Notes: generated by a model not told the origin, from the letters alone. Positions 9,427-18,955 are shown, counted from the first letter of the stretch. The stretch: DNA of 64,000 bases from Proteobacteria bacterium UBA981 (GCA_002292285.1 DBBP01000011.1:1-64000); one strand, 5' to 3'. Made by a program: numbers and translations.

Positions 9427-9713
9427 AAAATGATTTTCGATAATTCGAATAACGAATACGAATTATATTACTAAAATGCATATTCGTTCGATCAGCGGCC
9501 GCGTTGCATCAGCGCCGCGGCATGAAGCAATGCGCCGACTGACCTGTCGATGTAGCCGGCCGGGGCATCGGGAGCCTTGGGCAATCTAATCAGCAAACCA
9601 GGACGCCGGGATAGCGGCATAAACGGCGTGAGATCGGCGTCCTGGCCCGGACTATTGGGTTCTGCAAAAAGCTAAGCAACAATCCCAACAGCGGGTGTGA
9701 TTTTGCGCGTCAG

Positions 9714-9929
9714 TCAGCCGTGACGAGCATGAATGATGTGCTGCATCTGGTCGGCGAGCAGTAATTTTTCTTTTTTCAGGGCTTCCAGCCGTAGCTGTTC
9801 CATGGCCGCATCGCCGGCGTTGATCTCATCAACTTGCTCGTTGAGCATCGAGTGTTTGTCGTAAAGCCGTCGGAAACTATTATCGTGTTGCAAGAGTTCG
9901 TCTACTGTCGCCTTGTCATTCTCGAACAT
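9714..9929 (-). CDS. DUF465/YdcH-family small protein
   Basis: A 71-residue acidic helical protein (MFENDKATVDELL...). It has the hairpin-of-helices pattern of YdcH/DUF465 proteins, including the basic KKEKLLLADQM segment near the C terminus. A strong Shine-Dalgarno (GGGAGAG) precedes the chosen ATG, so the longer in-frame start at 9968 is unlikely. Function is unknown for the family. It stands between cysB and a gene read in the opposite direction. Confidence 0.88.
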   Translation of the reverse strand: MFENDKATVDELLQHDNSFRRLYDKHSMLNEQVDEINAGDAAMEQLRLEALKKEKLLLADQMQHIIHARHG

Positions 9930-10266
9930 AAAGTCTCTCCCGTCGCGTAACGTTTTGATTGCTAACAAACCGGTCGTGCTGTTCCACCTTATTCCTCCCT
10001 CTCGCCAAAATGGCTTGCGGTGGCTGCGATTCCAGTCGACTCATAATTAAAGCTAGTTCAGTGAACGAAGGACCTCAAGGCCGGCGGGTCAAAATCGCGC
10101 GACGAAGTGGCGCGTGATGATATAAATCAAACCGTTTGCGGCTATCACTCATCGTATCTGTGCTAATCCGGGCTAAGCGATTGATTTCGGCAATCGACCG
10201 GCGACGCTGCACGCACGATGGGCAGGCATCTACCGGTGTTCCGGAGGCACTCAACAGGTTCTGACA
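9930..10266. other. divergent intergenic region
   Basis: About 337 bases between the DUF465 gene (minus) and the dihydropteroate-synthase-like gene (plus). Short open frames are present but none has a good ribosome binding site or protein-like composition. I see no RNA gene. Promoters for both flanking genes are expected here but not pinpointed. Confidence 0.4.
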
Positions 10267-11676
10267 ATGAAAGAAAATATTCTTTTCGTGACCGGGAAAC
10301 TCGCCCAACGCAGCCTTGAGCGCGTATTGACCGGGTTATCGGACCCGTCCTTTACGTGGTCCATTCGGGTGCCCGGCGTGAGCGTCGCAGCCCTCATGAC
10401 CGGCACTATCTTGGAACGTCGTCTCGGCGATACGAGCGCATTCGATCGGGTGATTTTACCGGGTCGATGCCGAACCGATCTTGAGTCACTGAGCAGGCAA
10501 TTCGGGACGCGCTTCGAACGGGGCCCCGAGGAACTTAAAGACCTGCCGGGGTATTTCGGCGCCAGCGCAACCAAGCGCGCTATCGATCAACATGACGTCG
10601 CTATCTTTGCCGAGATTGTCGATGCCCCGCACCTCAGTATCGAACAAACAATAGCCCGAGCAGAACGCTATCGTAGCGACGGCGCTAACGTGATTGATCT
10701 CGGATGTTTACCGGACGTCCCCTACCCCCATCTTGAGGACGCCGTGCGCGGCCTGCGGGCGGACGGCTTTGCGGTCAGCGTTGATTCGCTCGATGGACAG
10801 GAATTGAAACGCGGCATTAGTGCCGGCGCCGATTATTGCTTCAGCCTGACTGAAAACACGCTAGAGCTCGTCGAGGAGAGTGCCTGCGTGCCCATTTTGA
10901 TCAGCCCCGATCCGAGTGACACGGAAACGCTGTATCGCACCATCGATGCCTTCGCGCAGCGTAACCGTCCTTTCTATGCGGACGCTGTTATCGACCCTAT
11001 TCACTACGGATTTACGCGTTCCGTGCAGCGGTATGCCGAATTGCGCGAGCGCTACCCGGACATCGACATCATGATGGGGATTGGCAATTTATCCGAGTTG
11101 ACCCACACCGATAGTCTGGGCCTCAACACCCTGCTGATGGGCATCGTGTCCGAACTTAAAGTAACCGCAGTGCTCACCACTGAAGTGAGTCTGCACTGTC
11201 GTACCGCGGTGCGTGAGATCGACCGCGTTCGGCGCGTCATGTTTGCTGCACGCGAAGATCACACGCCGCCGCGCCATCTCGATGAATCACTGATGGCACT
11301 CCATGAGCGCCATCCGTATCCGTACACCAGTGCCGAGATCGAAGAGTTCGCCGAAGCAGTTCGCGACGACAATTTCCGTATTCAGGTCAACGCCGAAGGT
11401 ATCCATGTTTACAACCGCAATGGTCATACGGTGGCGCAAGATCCGTACGACATCTTCCCTGAGCTCGATGTTGAAACGGATGGCGCCCACGCTTTCTATC
11501 TTGGTCTGGAACTCGCGCAGGCGCGGCTCGCATGGCGTCTGGGCAAACGCTACGCGCAGGATGAGGAGCTTGACTGGGGTTGCATATTGCCGCACGAAGC
11601 TGATGAAAAACTCGAATTTTCGGCGCCGAAGAGCACCCTCACAGCGCGCCGGCGGCGGCCTAAACGCGTCGATTAA
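10267..11676 (+). CDS. DUF6513 / dihydropteroate-synthase-like protein
   Basis: A 469-residue protein with an N-terminal DUF6513-like part (MKENILFVTGKLA, then LPGRC). A TIM-barrel part resembles dihydropteroate synthase (GANVIDLGC, VSVDSLDGQEL, DIDIMMGIGN). Such proteins occur in methylotrophs and archaea and are associated with tetrahydromethanopterin-type cofactor synthesis (family knowledge). It is not the canonical FolP, because classical pterin-binding motifs are only partly kept. Its stop overlaps the end of the convergent O-antigen ligase gene by 4 nt. Whether this organism makes methanopterin cannot be told from the window. Confidence 0.78.
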   Translation: MKENILFVTGKLAQRSLERVLTGLSDPSFTWSIRVPGVSVAALMTGTILERRLGDTSAFDRVILPGRCRTDLESLSRQFGTRFERGPEELKDLPGYFGASATKRAIDQHDVAIFAEIVDAPHLSIEQTIARAERYRSDGANVIDLGCLPDVPYPHLEDAVRGLRADGFAVSVDSLDGQELKRGISAGADYCFSLTENTLELVEESACVPILISPDPSDTETLYRTIDAFAQRNRPFYADAVIDPIHYGFTRSVQRYAELRERYPDIDIMMGIGNLSELTHTDSLGLNTLLMGIVSELKVTAVLTTEVSLHCRTAVREIDRVRRVMFAAREDHTPPRHLDESLMALHERHPYPYTSAEIEEFAEAVRDDNFRIQVNAEGIHVYNRNGHTVAQDPYDIFPELDVETDGAHAFYLGLELAQARLAWRLGKRYAQDEELDWGCILPHEADEKLEFSAPKSTLTARRRRPKRVD

Positions 11677-12926
11677 ACGCTAGATTCCTGCGCCGGCGTA
11701 ACAGCGACGGCCATTCCAATCCCAATCAGCAACCACGCCAGTGTGGCCCAGTAAGAGCCGTAAAAAGACAGATGAGCATTCAGCGGGAACCACGCGACAC
11801 CTGCACACAATAGCCATACCGGCAGGAACGGTCCGTCGCTGGCGCGGGCGATGGTCGTCACCAGTAGCGCGAAGAACATGACCAGACCGATCAATCCGAC
11901 CACCCCGGTTTCAACAGCCACCTCGAGCACCAACAAATGCGGATGCGTTTGACCGGTGCCGTTGCGAGCTAACCAGAAGTCATCTTTCGCGGCGAAGGTC
12001 GCGTAGGCGCTGCGATAGCCGCGTGGTCCGATGCCAAGCCAAGGATGGTGCATGAATATTTTTACACCCGTACGCCACAGCGAGACACGGTACGACGTCG
12101 CGCTGTCGATTCTGTCTACATCGGTGCTGAACACCCCCGCACTGGTCACGAGCTGCCGCTGAACTGAGCTGCTCAACGCGGTGACTGCCACAGCGACGAC
12201 TACAACAACGCCAAGAACAATGCCCAATGTGCGCTTTTCAGGGCCTGCGTGGCTGCGTTTTTTCCGTGCCACCAGCAAGTAGCCAATAATGCTGAGTGCG
12301 ACCATCAACCACGCGCTACGCTTCAACGTCGTGACGATCACCACAACGATTGGAATGAGCATGATCCACAACGCCGCGTAACGGCTACACCAACGACGCA
12401 GGACATCGATGTACAGCGGCGCGAGCACAGCCAGAAACAGACCGATGCGCTGCTTGGGATAAAACACGCCTTTCAGAATGTTCCCATCATATGGATAGCC
12501 GAAAAAATCCTCGCCCCAGATTAGCTGGGCGAAAGCATCGAACGCGACGAACAGCAGCAACGCAACAACGCCGTGGCAAACGAGTCGATAGACTGCGACG
12601 GAACGACACACTTGCAGCAGGTAATAGGCCGCCGGGAAAAAATGCAGGTATAGCCAGACAGTTTTGCTGCTGTGTACGGGGTTAACCGCGCCCGGCAGCG
12701 AGACCACCATCGGCAGCCAAATCAAGGCGAATAAAGCGAGGAGCTTCAGGGCCGCTGGTTGCAACAGATCACCCGGCTTACGGAGTGCAAACACGATGCC
12801 CAATAGCGACATCAGTGCGAGCGGGTAATGGACGAGGTTGTCGGTCGCAAAGAGCGCGAATGCGAGCAGGATTAGAAACGCGTTGGCGTAATCACCCTGG
12901 CTCGCCTGTGCACTTAATTCACGCAT
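11673..12926 (-). CDS. O-antigen ligase family membrane protein
   Basis: A 417-residue polytopic protein with about ten hydrophobic helices and a long soluble loop (about residues 240-310). The loop contains SYRVSLWRTGVKIFMHHP and the GIGPRGYRSAY segment typical of WaaL/Wzy-C ligases, followed by HPHLLVLEVAVETG. Such enzymes join O-antigen or other polysaccharide to lipid A core, or polymerise glycans, on the periplasmic face. No other polysaccharide gene lies nearby, so the substrate is open. It overlaps its convergent neighbour by 4 nt. Confidence 0.88.
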   Translation of the reverse strand: MRELSAQASQGDYANAFLILLAFALFATDNLVHYPLALMSLLGIVFALRKPGDLLQPAALKLLALFALIWLPMVVSLPGAVNPVHSSKTVWLYLHFFPAAYYLLQVCRSVAVYRLVCHGVVALLLFVAFDAFAQLIWGEDFFGYPYDGNILKGVFYPKQRIGLFLAVLAPLYIDVLRRWCSRYAALWIMLIPIVVVIVTTLKRSAWLMVALSIIGYLLVARKKRSHAGPEKRTLGIVLGVVVVVAVAVTALSSSVQRQLVTSAGVFSTDVDRIDSATSYRVSLWRTGVKIFMHHPWLGIGPRGYRSAYATFAAKDDFWLARNGTGQTHPHLLVLEVAVETGVVGLIGLVMFFALLVTTIARASDGPFLPVWLLCAGVAWFPLNAHLSFYGSYWATLAWLLIGIGMAVAVTPAQESSV

Positions 12927-12950
12927 GCGCGGCAGGGCTCCGCCGGCCGA

Positions 12951-13739
12951 TTACAGCAGTGCCGCCACCAGATGGCGGTGGGTCTGTTCCGGCTGTTCGC
13001 TCATCAGAATGTGTCCACAGTCGGCAATAACATCGATAGCACACGTCGGGATTGACGCGGCCAGATCGCGCGCGGCGCGCAACGGCGTCATCTTGTCTTG
13101 GGTGCCGCAAATCAAGCGCGTCGCGGCAGTGATCCGCGTGGCCGACTCTGGACCGTGCTGATAACTATTGCACGCATTCAGATCGGCGAACAGCAGGCCG
13201 GCAGGCGCGGCCTCGAGCAGGCGCATGGCGCTTTTGATGATGTTAATTCCGGCGACCGAGTTGCCGCCCAAATGAGCGCGCGAACCGTGGCCCCATAGCA
13301 TCATCATGTCGCGCGCCAGTTCGCTGTCGGCAGCTGCTTCCTCAAGCAATTGCGGACTCACAGCCATCGGAACGGCTGCGCCCAGCAAAGCGAGGCGCTG
13401 CACGCGTGCGCCGGTACATGCAGCCAACTCCAGTGCCGCCAGCGCGCCCATGCTGTGGCCTGCAACAGCCGCCAGAGAGATGGACAGCACATCGAGGCAA
13501 CGTTCGAGCCACGCCGCCTGCGCTTCGATAGAGTCGAGCGGTGCACCTTCAGAGCGGCCGTGGGCCGGCAGGTCGACCGCCAATACGGCATGCCCTGTGT
13601 GCGTGAAATAACGGGTATGGTAGACCCACACGCTATGGTCCATGGCCGCCCCGTGCACGAGCAGTAGCACAGGTCCTGAGTGGCCGGCAGGGATATTCCC
13701 GGCTGCGAATACGCGCTCACCATCAACCTCGAAATACAT
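12951..13739 (-). CDS. alpha/beta hydrolase
   Basis: A 262-residue alpha/beta-hydrolase-fold protein. It has the oxyanion region LVHGAAMDHSVW, the nucleophile elbow GHSMGAL (Ser about residue 94), a probable acid in the CGTQDKMTP segment and the terminal His in DCGHILMSEQ. It starts only 9 nt downstream of metY on the same strand, so the two are probably cotranscribed. Substrate is unknown; homoserine O-acyl chemistry is possible from context, but it does not look like MetX. Confidence 0.9.
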   Translation of the reverse strand: MYFEVDGERVFAAGNIPAGHSGPVLLLVHGAAMDHSVWVYHTRYFTHTGHAVLAVDLPAHGRSEGAPLDSIEAQAAWLERCLDVLSISLAAVAGHSMGALAALELAACTGARVQRLALLGAAVPMAVSPQLLEEAAADSELARDMMMLWGHGSRAHLGGNSVAGINIIKSAMRLLEAAPAGLLFADLNACNSYQHGPESATRITAATRLICGTQDKMTPLRAARDLAASIPTCAIDVIADCGHILMSEQPEQTHRHLVAALL

Positions 13740-13748
13740 GGATAGTTC

Positions 13749-15044
13749 CTATTTTTGCGAGCGATGGAGCGCGCGCGCCAAATCGGCGATCAGGTCATCG
13801 ACGTTCTCAAGCCCGATCGACAGGCGCACCATTCCGGGAGCGATTCCGGCCTCTGCCAGAGCCTCGTCATCCATGCGACTGTGGGTGGTACTCGCCGGGT
13901 GAATCACCAGCGATTTCGCGTCACCGACATTGGCGAGGTGGGAAATCAGCTCCAGTGATTCGATCAGTTTGCGCCCGGCTTCGCGCCCGCCGCAAACTTC
14001 AAAGCTGAACACCGCGCCCGAGCCGCGCGGTAACAGACGTGCGGCCAGCTCGTGATCGGGATGGCTGACCAGGCCAGGGTAGGCGACACGCTCGACTGCC
14101 GCATGAGCCTCGAGATATTCGGCAACGGTCTGCGCGTTGCTGACGTGCTTGTCCATACGTAGGGAGAGCGTTTCCACCCCTTGCAGAAGCTGAGAGGCAC
14201 TCATCGCGCTCAAAGCCGCACCGAAATCGCGAAGCCCCTCCCGGCGCGCGCGAATGATGTAAGCAGTGGGGCCGAACTCTTCGGCGAAATTGAGATCGTG
14301 AAAACCCGCGTAGGGGGCGCACAGCGTCGGGAACCGCGACGGGGCCTGCATCCAGTCGAAGCGCCCCCCATCGATCACCACGCCGCCCAGGGTCGCGCCG
14401 TGCCCACCGATAAATTTAGTCAGCGAATGGATCACGATATCCGCGCCCATCCGCAGAGGCTGCAGCAGGTAGGGGGTCGACAACGTGGCATCGACCATCA
14501 GTGGCACGCCCGCAGCATGCGCGGCGTCTGCCAATGCGGGGATGTCCGCGACTTCGCCGCCGGGATTGGCTACGGTCTCGGTGAACATGAGAACTGTTTC
14601 CGGGCGCACTGCGGCCGCAAAAGCTTCTGGATCACGCGGGTCGACAAATGTTGTTGAGATACCGAAGCGCGGCAAGGTGTATGTCAGCAAGTTGTGCGTG
14701 CCGCCGTACAGCGCGCGTGACGCAACGATATGTGAACCGCTGCTGGCGAGCGTCACCAACGCGAGATGGATCGCTGCCATGCCACTCGCAGTAGCGACCG
14801 CGCCGACGCCGTCCTCCAGCATTGCCAGACGTTCTTCCAGCGCTGCAACGGTGGGGTTGGCTATACGCGAATAAACGTAGCCAGATCGTGCGATATTGAA
14901 GCGCGAAGCGGCTTCATCGTGGTCATTGAATACAAAGGCCACCGATTGGTAAATCGGCACCGTGCGACTGCCGGTCGCGCTGTCAGGCTGGTGCCCTGCG
15001 TGTAATGACAACGTATCGAAGCCGGGATATTTAGGTCCGGACAA
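13749..15044 (-). CDS. metY: O-acetylhomoserine sulfhydrylase (MetY)
   Basis: A 431-residue PLP enzyme of the Cys/Met metabolism family. It shows SVAFVFNDHDEA, the YSRIANPTV segment, SGMAAIHLAL, and the PLP lysine in HSLTKFIGGHG, which favours O-acetylhomoserine sulfhydrylase over cystathionine gamma-synthase. No ATG precedes the conserved N terminus. The supported start is a TTG at 15044, preceded by GGGAGAG at good spacing, giving the family's usual length. A strong hairpin terminator lies 45-75 nt upstream on the same strand, so premature termination may control it. It is followed by an alpha/beta hydrolase gene. Confidence 0.92.
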   Translation of the reverse strand: MSGPKYPGFDTLSLHAGHQPDSATGSRTVPIYQSVAFVFNDHDEAASRFNIARSGYVYSRIANPTVAALEERLAMLEDGVGAVATASGMAAIHLALVTLASSGSHIVASRALYGGTHNLLTYTLPRFGISTTFVDPRDPEAFAAAVRPETVLMFTETVANPGGEVADIPALADAAHAAGVPLMVDATLSTPYLLQPLRMGADIVIHSLTKFIGGHGATLGGVVIDGGRFDWMQAPSRFPTLCAPYAGFHDLNFAEEFGPTAYIIRARREGLRDFGAALSAMSASQLLQGVETLSLRMDKHVSNAQTVAEYLEAHAAVERVAYPGLVSHPDHELAARLLPRGSGAVFSFEVCGGREAGRKLIESLELISHLANVGDAKSLVIHPASTTHSRMDDEALAEAGIAPGMVRLSIGLENVDDLIADLARALHRSQK

Positions 15045-15089
15045 GGTGCTCTCCCGTCTTTGCAGGCGGCATGGTAGCGCGGCGCGATT

Positions 15090-15119
15090 AAAAAAAAAGC
15101 CCCGCCGATAGGCGGGGCT
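15090..15119 (-). terminator. intrinsic terminator upstream of metY
   Basis: Read on the minus strand, a 9-bp perfect GC-rich stem (AGCCCCGCC/GGCGGGGCT) with a 4-nt loop is followed directly by nine U residues. This is a textbook rho-independent terminator. It lies after the araC-type gene and 46 nt before the metY start, on their strand. It either ends the regulator transcript or acts as an attenuator in the metY leader. The plus strand lacks the T-run, so it is unidirectional. Confidence 0.9.
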
Positions 15120-15494
15120 CAAAATAGCAGGGTCAACGAAATTGACCCCGATGGCACTACCGAATAAGCGACGCGACGGTAGGTGTCCACGACATCCCTG
15201 TGCGGCCGCACGAAGCATGCAACAGACATCGCTACGCCTGATTCAGGTAACGGGAACGGAACCCGTACGCCAGAGTATGCAATATCGCTGCCAACTAATT
15301 TTCTTTTTACATTTCAAGGTAGTAAAGCGCTTAGGTTGATAATTACGCCGCCGAATGTAAAGTTTATGGACGCCTTGCCTTACCGGACGCCTAGTGAACA
15401 GGCGCGCAGCCGCGGGTATGTGTTTCTTTACAATGCCTTTTTAACGCCGATCGAGGGTGTCAACATTTTTAACACTGCCCCGGGAATCGGGCTG
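15120..15494 (-). promoter_or_regulatory. possible metY leader region
   Basis: About 375 bases between the AraC-type gene and the terminator before metY, with no convincing gene. On the minus strand it holds a 7-bp hairpin (GGGTCAA/TTGACCC, 15130-15148) just upstream of the terminator. An ACGGG/CCCGT hairpin lies near 15250-15275, and other short inverted repeats are present. I looked for SAM-I, SAM-II and SAH riboswitch cores and did not recognise one. A structured leader with attenuation is an inference from position and hairpins. Confidence 0.4.
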
Positions 15495-16499
15495 TCAGTG
15501 GCGAAATAGCTTCGCCCGGACAGTTTTACGGTATTCGAGCGGGGCCACGGAAATTTCGCGCTGAAATAAGCGGGCAAAGAAGCCGCCGTCGCTGTAGCCC
15601 ACCCGCCACGCGATATCACTCACGCTGAGATTGGTCTTCTCGAGTAACTCCTTGGCCAGCACCATGCGCTGCTGCTGCCAGTAACTGCGCACACTGGTAC
15701 CAGTAGCGGTGCGAAACCGACGCTCCAGGGTCCTTAAGGAAATGCCGAGGCGAATCGCGAGTTCAGCGACCGTCGCCTCGGCCGCCAGATTCTCGGCAAT
15801 CCACATTTGCGCTTCGACCACCGTTTCGTCGTGCAGCGGGGTTGTCCCGCCGTCAAGATAGCGATATTCCGTATAGCTGCGACGGATTTCGTGCGAAAAA
15901 TTGCGCTCAACATGATGCGCCGTTGCGCGGTCGAAAAAACGCTCAATCAAGTGGACCGTCACGTCAGCCAGTGAATTGATACTCGCGGCACAGTGAAGCG
16001 CGCCTGACTGGGTGATAAAAAACTGACGCTTGAGGTTGACGTCAGGGTGGTCGCGTCGGAAGCGCTCAAAGTTGAACCAGTGGGTGGTCGCCGCTCGGCC
16101 AGCGAGAAGCCCGGCGGAAGCGAGCAAACTGACCCCGGTTCCGACGGCCGCGATTTGGGCGCCTTCCACGTAGCGCCGCACCAGCCAGGGCGACAGCGTC
16201 GCACCGACTGCCCGGACCACAGTGCGTGGATTACGCCACAAAGCGGGCACATAGATGAGATCCAGCTGCGGACATGTGGCGAGCTCGCAGTCCGGTTTAA
16301 GACTTAATCCTGACGTTCCAGAAAGGTCGCCGGCAGCAACCAGAAATAGGTTCCCGGCCAGTCGGTTACGACGCAATGCGCGCTGACGCTCCAACGCCGC
16401 CTGCCACATTTCATAGGGCAAAGCAGTGCCGGTGACCAACATGCCTGGTGTCAGCAGGAATCCGATAGAAAGCGGAGACGGTCCAGCGGATTCGCGCAC
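15495..16499 (-). CDS. GlxA-like AraC-family regulator
   Basis: A 334-residue regulator. The N-terminal DJ-1/PfpI-like domain (about 1-190) has AAVGTGVSLLASAGLLAGRAA where amidotransferase-like regulators carry their nucleophile elbow; the usual Cys is replaced. The C-terminal double helix-turn-helix (about 230-330) contains LGISLRTLERRFRTATG and VGYSDGGFFARLFQ. GlxA-type proteins commonly control amino-acid or choline-like catabolism (family knowledge). The gene is divergent from fabY; no operator is evident. Confidence 0.88.
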   Translation of the reverse strand: MRESAGPSPLSIGFLLTPGMLVTGTALPYEMWQAALERQRALRRNRLAGNLFLVAAGDLSGTSGLSLKPDCELATCPQLDLIYVPALWRNPRTVVRAVGATLSPWLVRRYVEGAQIAAVGTGVSLLASAGLLAGRAATTHWFNFERFRRDHPDVNLKRQFFITQSGALHCAASINSLADVTVHLIERFFDRATAHHVERNFSHEIRRSYTEYRYLDGGTTPLHDETVVEAQMWIAENLAAEATVAELAIRLGISLRTLERRFRTATGTSVRSYWQQQRMVLAKELLEKTNLSVSDIAWRVGYSDGGFFARLFQREISVAPLEYRKTVRAKLFRH

Positions 16500-16609
16500 G
16501 TTCAGGGCACCTCTTACGTGTCGTTAACGCCTCATTATATGGCGCAAACGTCACTAACATCGACGCACTAGGTTCCTACAATGTAGCCTGCCTCCAATGA
16601 GTATTGTTT

Positions 16610-18505
16610 ATGACGCCTCTGCCGCTGATTGTCGGATTCGGCGGAGTTGGTCCAGCCGGACGATCTTCGTTTCACCACGCCTATCGGCGCATCATCTTCG
16701 ACAGTCTTGACGCAACCGAGCGGGTCCGTACTGTTAGCGCACTAGCGGCCATGATGAACCTGGCATTCGTCCGCGAAGGTGTGCTCGTTGATGGTGACGG
16801 GGTCGCGGTTGACGGCCCGGCTTACGCTGCTCTTGAGCGTCGCGTCCTGGACCACACCTTGATCAGGCGCCTTGAATCCGAGCGTTTCGACCCGGATCAG
16901 GTCCCCGGCAACTTCGAAATCAAAGTCGGCGCCAACGGTGGTGCGAGTTCGCTCGTCATCGCCGAAAATGACCTGCCCAAACCGCTGCCGGAAGGTTGGA
17001 CAGTTTCCGGCTGTGCCAATGGCATGGCTTCGGTTGACGTTGCTGTTGGCAGCGCACTGTTGGTAGAAACAGCCAGGCGGCTGGCAGTACAGTCGGGCGG
17101 CCAACTGCCAAGCGGATTTGACCCGGCTTCGCTGTATAACTCACGGTTTCACCCGCGGGGTCTGCAGCTAGCTATCATCGGGGCATCCGATGCGGTGCGC
17201 TCGAGCGGCATCCCGTGGCAAACGATTACCGACAATGTCCACGCTGATGAGATTGCGGTCTACGCCGCCAGCGCGATGGCTCAACTCGACAGCAACGGGA
17301 CGGGCGGCATGTTGCAAGCGCGCCTGCGGGGCAACCGCGTCAGTTCGAAACAGTTGCCACTGGGTTTGAATACGATGCCGGCGGACTTCATCAACGCCTA
17401 CGTTCTTGGCAGCGTCGGCGCGACTGGTGCAAACGCCGGGGCATGTGCAACGTTTCTCTACAATCTCAGGCTCGCAGTCGAAGACATCCAGTCAGGTCGA
17501 CGCCGGGTGGCCGTAGTCGGCAACGCCGAGGCTCCGCTGGTACCAGAAGTGATCGAAGGCTACGCGGCGATGAGCGCTCTGGCCACTGATGAGAAGCTGT
17601 GCAGACTCGACGGCAGCAGCAGTCCCGACCATCGACGGGCGAGCCGGCCGTTCGGCGACAATTGCGGTTTCACCTTGGGCGAATCAGGGCAATATTTCGT
17701 CCTTATGGACGACTCACTGGCACTCGACCTCGGAGCCCAGATTCACGCGGCGGTCACAGACGTGTTCGTGAACGCAGACGGTTTCAAGAAATCGATTTCT
17801 GCGCCCGGCCCAGGCAACTACATTACGCTGGCCAAGGCCGTCGCGTCAGCCCAGAGCATGTTCGGTACAGACGCTGTCAGCAAACGAAGTTTCATTCAGG
17901 CACACGGTTCGAGTACACCGCAAAACCGTACCACCGAATCTAGAATTTTCGATACCGTCGCGCGTGCATTCGGCATCAGCGACTGGCCCGTTACGGCTAT
18001 CAAGGCGTTCGTGGGCCATTCTCTGGCGCCTGCGAGCGGCGACCAAATGGTTAACGCGCTCGGTGTGCTGCGCTACGGCATCCTGCCGGGTATAAGCACA
18101 GTGGATAAACTTGCTGATGACTTGTATGGCGAGCGCCTCGCAATAGCGCTCAAAAACACCGACCTGAGCGGGCGGGCCGACATCGCGTTTCTGAATTCGA
18201 AAGGCTTCGGCGGTAACAACGCAACCGGTGTTGTCGTCGCTCCGCGACTCACCGAAACAATGCTCGCCAAACGTCACGGCGACGCGGTCATGACAACCCA
18301 TCAACAACGACTGAAAGAGGTCGAGGAGCGCGCCGCTGCCTATGATGCGGAATGTTTGCGCGGCCCCATGCAACCCATCTATCGTTTCGGCGACGCGTTG
18401 ATCGACGAGACTGAAATCAGCATCAGCGACGAGCACATCGACATCCCAGGCTTTGCTTTGGGGGTCGATTTACGCCTCAAAAATCGCTACGAGGATATGC
18501 AATGA
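16610..18505 (+). CDS. fabY: beta-ketoacyl-ACP synthase FabY
   Basis: A 631-residue condensing enzyme that closely resembles P. aeruginosa FabY, which starts fatty acid synthesis by condensing acetyl-CoA with malonyl-ACP in place of FabH (family knowledge). The N terminus IVGFGGVGPAGRSSFHH is characteristic. The catalytic triad is visible: Cys in ANAGACATF, His in IQAHGSSTP, and His in FVGHSLAPASG. A late GFGGNNATG loop is present. It overlaps the downstream hotdog thioesterase by 4 nt (ATGA). An upstream TTG at 16604 is possible but has no advantage. Confidence 0.92.
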   Translation: MTPLPLIVGFGGVGPAGRSSFHHAYRRIIFDSLDATERVRTVSALAAMMNLAFVREGVLVDGDGVAVDGPAYAALERRVLDHTLIRRLESERFDPDQVPGNFEIKVGANGGASSLVIAENDLPKPLPEGWTVSGCANGMASVDVAVGSALLVETARRLAVQSGGQLPSGFDPASLYNSRFHPRGLQLAIIGASDAVRSSGIPWQTITDNVHADEIAVYAASAMAQLDSNGTGGMLQARLRGNRVSSKQLPLGLNTMPADFINAYVLGSVGATGANAGACATFLYNLRLAVEDIQSGRRRVAVVGNAEAPLVPEVIEGYAAMSALATDEKLCRLDGSSSPDHRRASRPFGDNCGFTLGESGQYFVLMDDSLALDLGAQIHAAVTDVFVNADGFKKSISAPGPGNYITLAKAVASAQSMFGTDAVSKRSFIQAHGSSTPQNRTTESRIFDTVARAFGISDWPVTAIKAFVGHSLAPASGDQMVNALGVLRYGILPGISTVDKLADDLYGERLAIALKNTDLSGRADIAFLNSKGFGGNNATGVVVAPRLTETMLAKRHGDAVMTTHQQRLKEVEERAAAYDAECLRGPMQPIYRFGDALIDETEISISDEHIDIPGFALGVDLRLKNRYEDMQ

Positions 18506-18933
18506 GTGCTGCCGACAGCACTCGAACCGACGCTAACGGATGCTTTGTTTGTGGCCCGGATAACCCGCGTGGGTTGCAATTAACCTTCAGCCTCGCGGAC
18601 GGCCGTTGCACGGGCGAATTCACCTCGCTGGTAGAACACGCAGGCTTTGATGGCGTAACCCATGGCGGTATCGTTTTTGCCGTTCTCGATGACGCGATGG
18701 CCAACTGGTTTTTTCTACAGGGCGCGCGCGGTTTCACTGCCAAGTCAGAGATCCGTTATCGGTTGGCGATGCCAATCGGCGCGACCGCCAGCATCCAATG
18801 CGAACTGTTGAAACGTAAAGGGCGTCTGATTCAGCTCAAGGCACATGCACGCGATGTGGACACCGCAGCAAACTTTGCCGAATCCGAAGCGAGTTTCATG
18901 CTCGACGACTTCGGCAATCTGGCCGCGGGCTAA
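18502..18933 (+). CDS. PaaI-like hotdog thioesterase
   Basis: A 143-residue single-hotdog protein with the N-terminal FVCGPDNPRGLQ segment (C-x-x-x-NP pattern) and the catalytic-type helix THGGIVFAVLDDAMANW. Hydrolysis of an acyl-CoA or acyl-ACP is likely. Its start overlaps fabY, so it is translationally coupled and probably edits or releases acyl groups in the same pathway (inference). Confidence 0.85.
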   Translation: MSAADSTRTDANGCFVCGPDNPRGLQLTFSLADGRCTGEFTSLVEHAGFDGVTHGGIVFAVLDDAMANWFFLQGARGFTAKSEIRYRLAMPIGATASIQCELLKRKGRLIQLKAHARDVDTAANFAESEASFMLDDFGNLAAG

Positions 18934-18955
18934 CGGCGATCGCGAGCGTCCTGCG

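Noticed and set aside
15250..15275. T-arm-like hairpin (ACGGG/CCCGT) suggesting a tRNA or tmRNA
   Set aside because: The 7-nt loop lacks the conserved R57-A58 positions and no acceptor or anticodon arm is present.
15120..15494. Known SAM-I, SAM-II or SAH riboswitch
   Set aside because: Read on the minus strand, none of the conserved cores could be recognised. Only hairpins and a terminator remain.
15183..15509. A 108-codon plus-strand open frame before the AraC gene
   Set aside because: No ribosome binding site, non-protein-like composition, and it overlaps the antisense end of the AraC gene.
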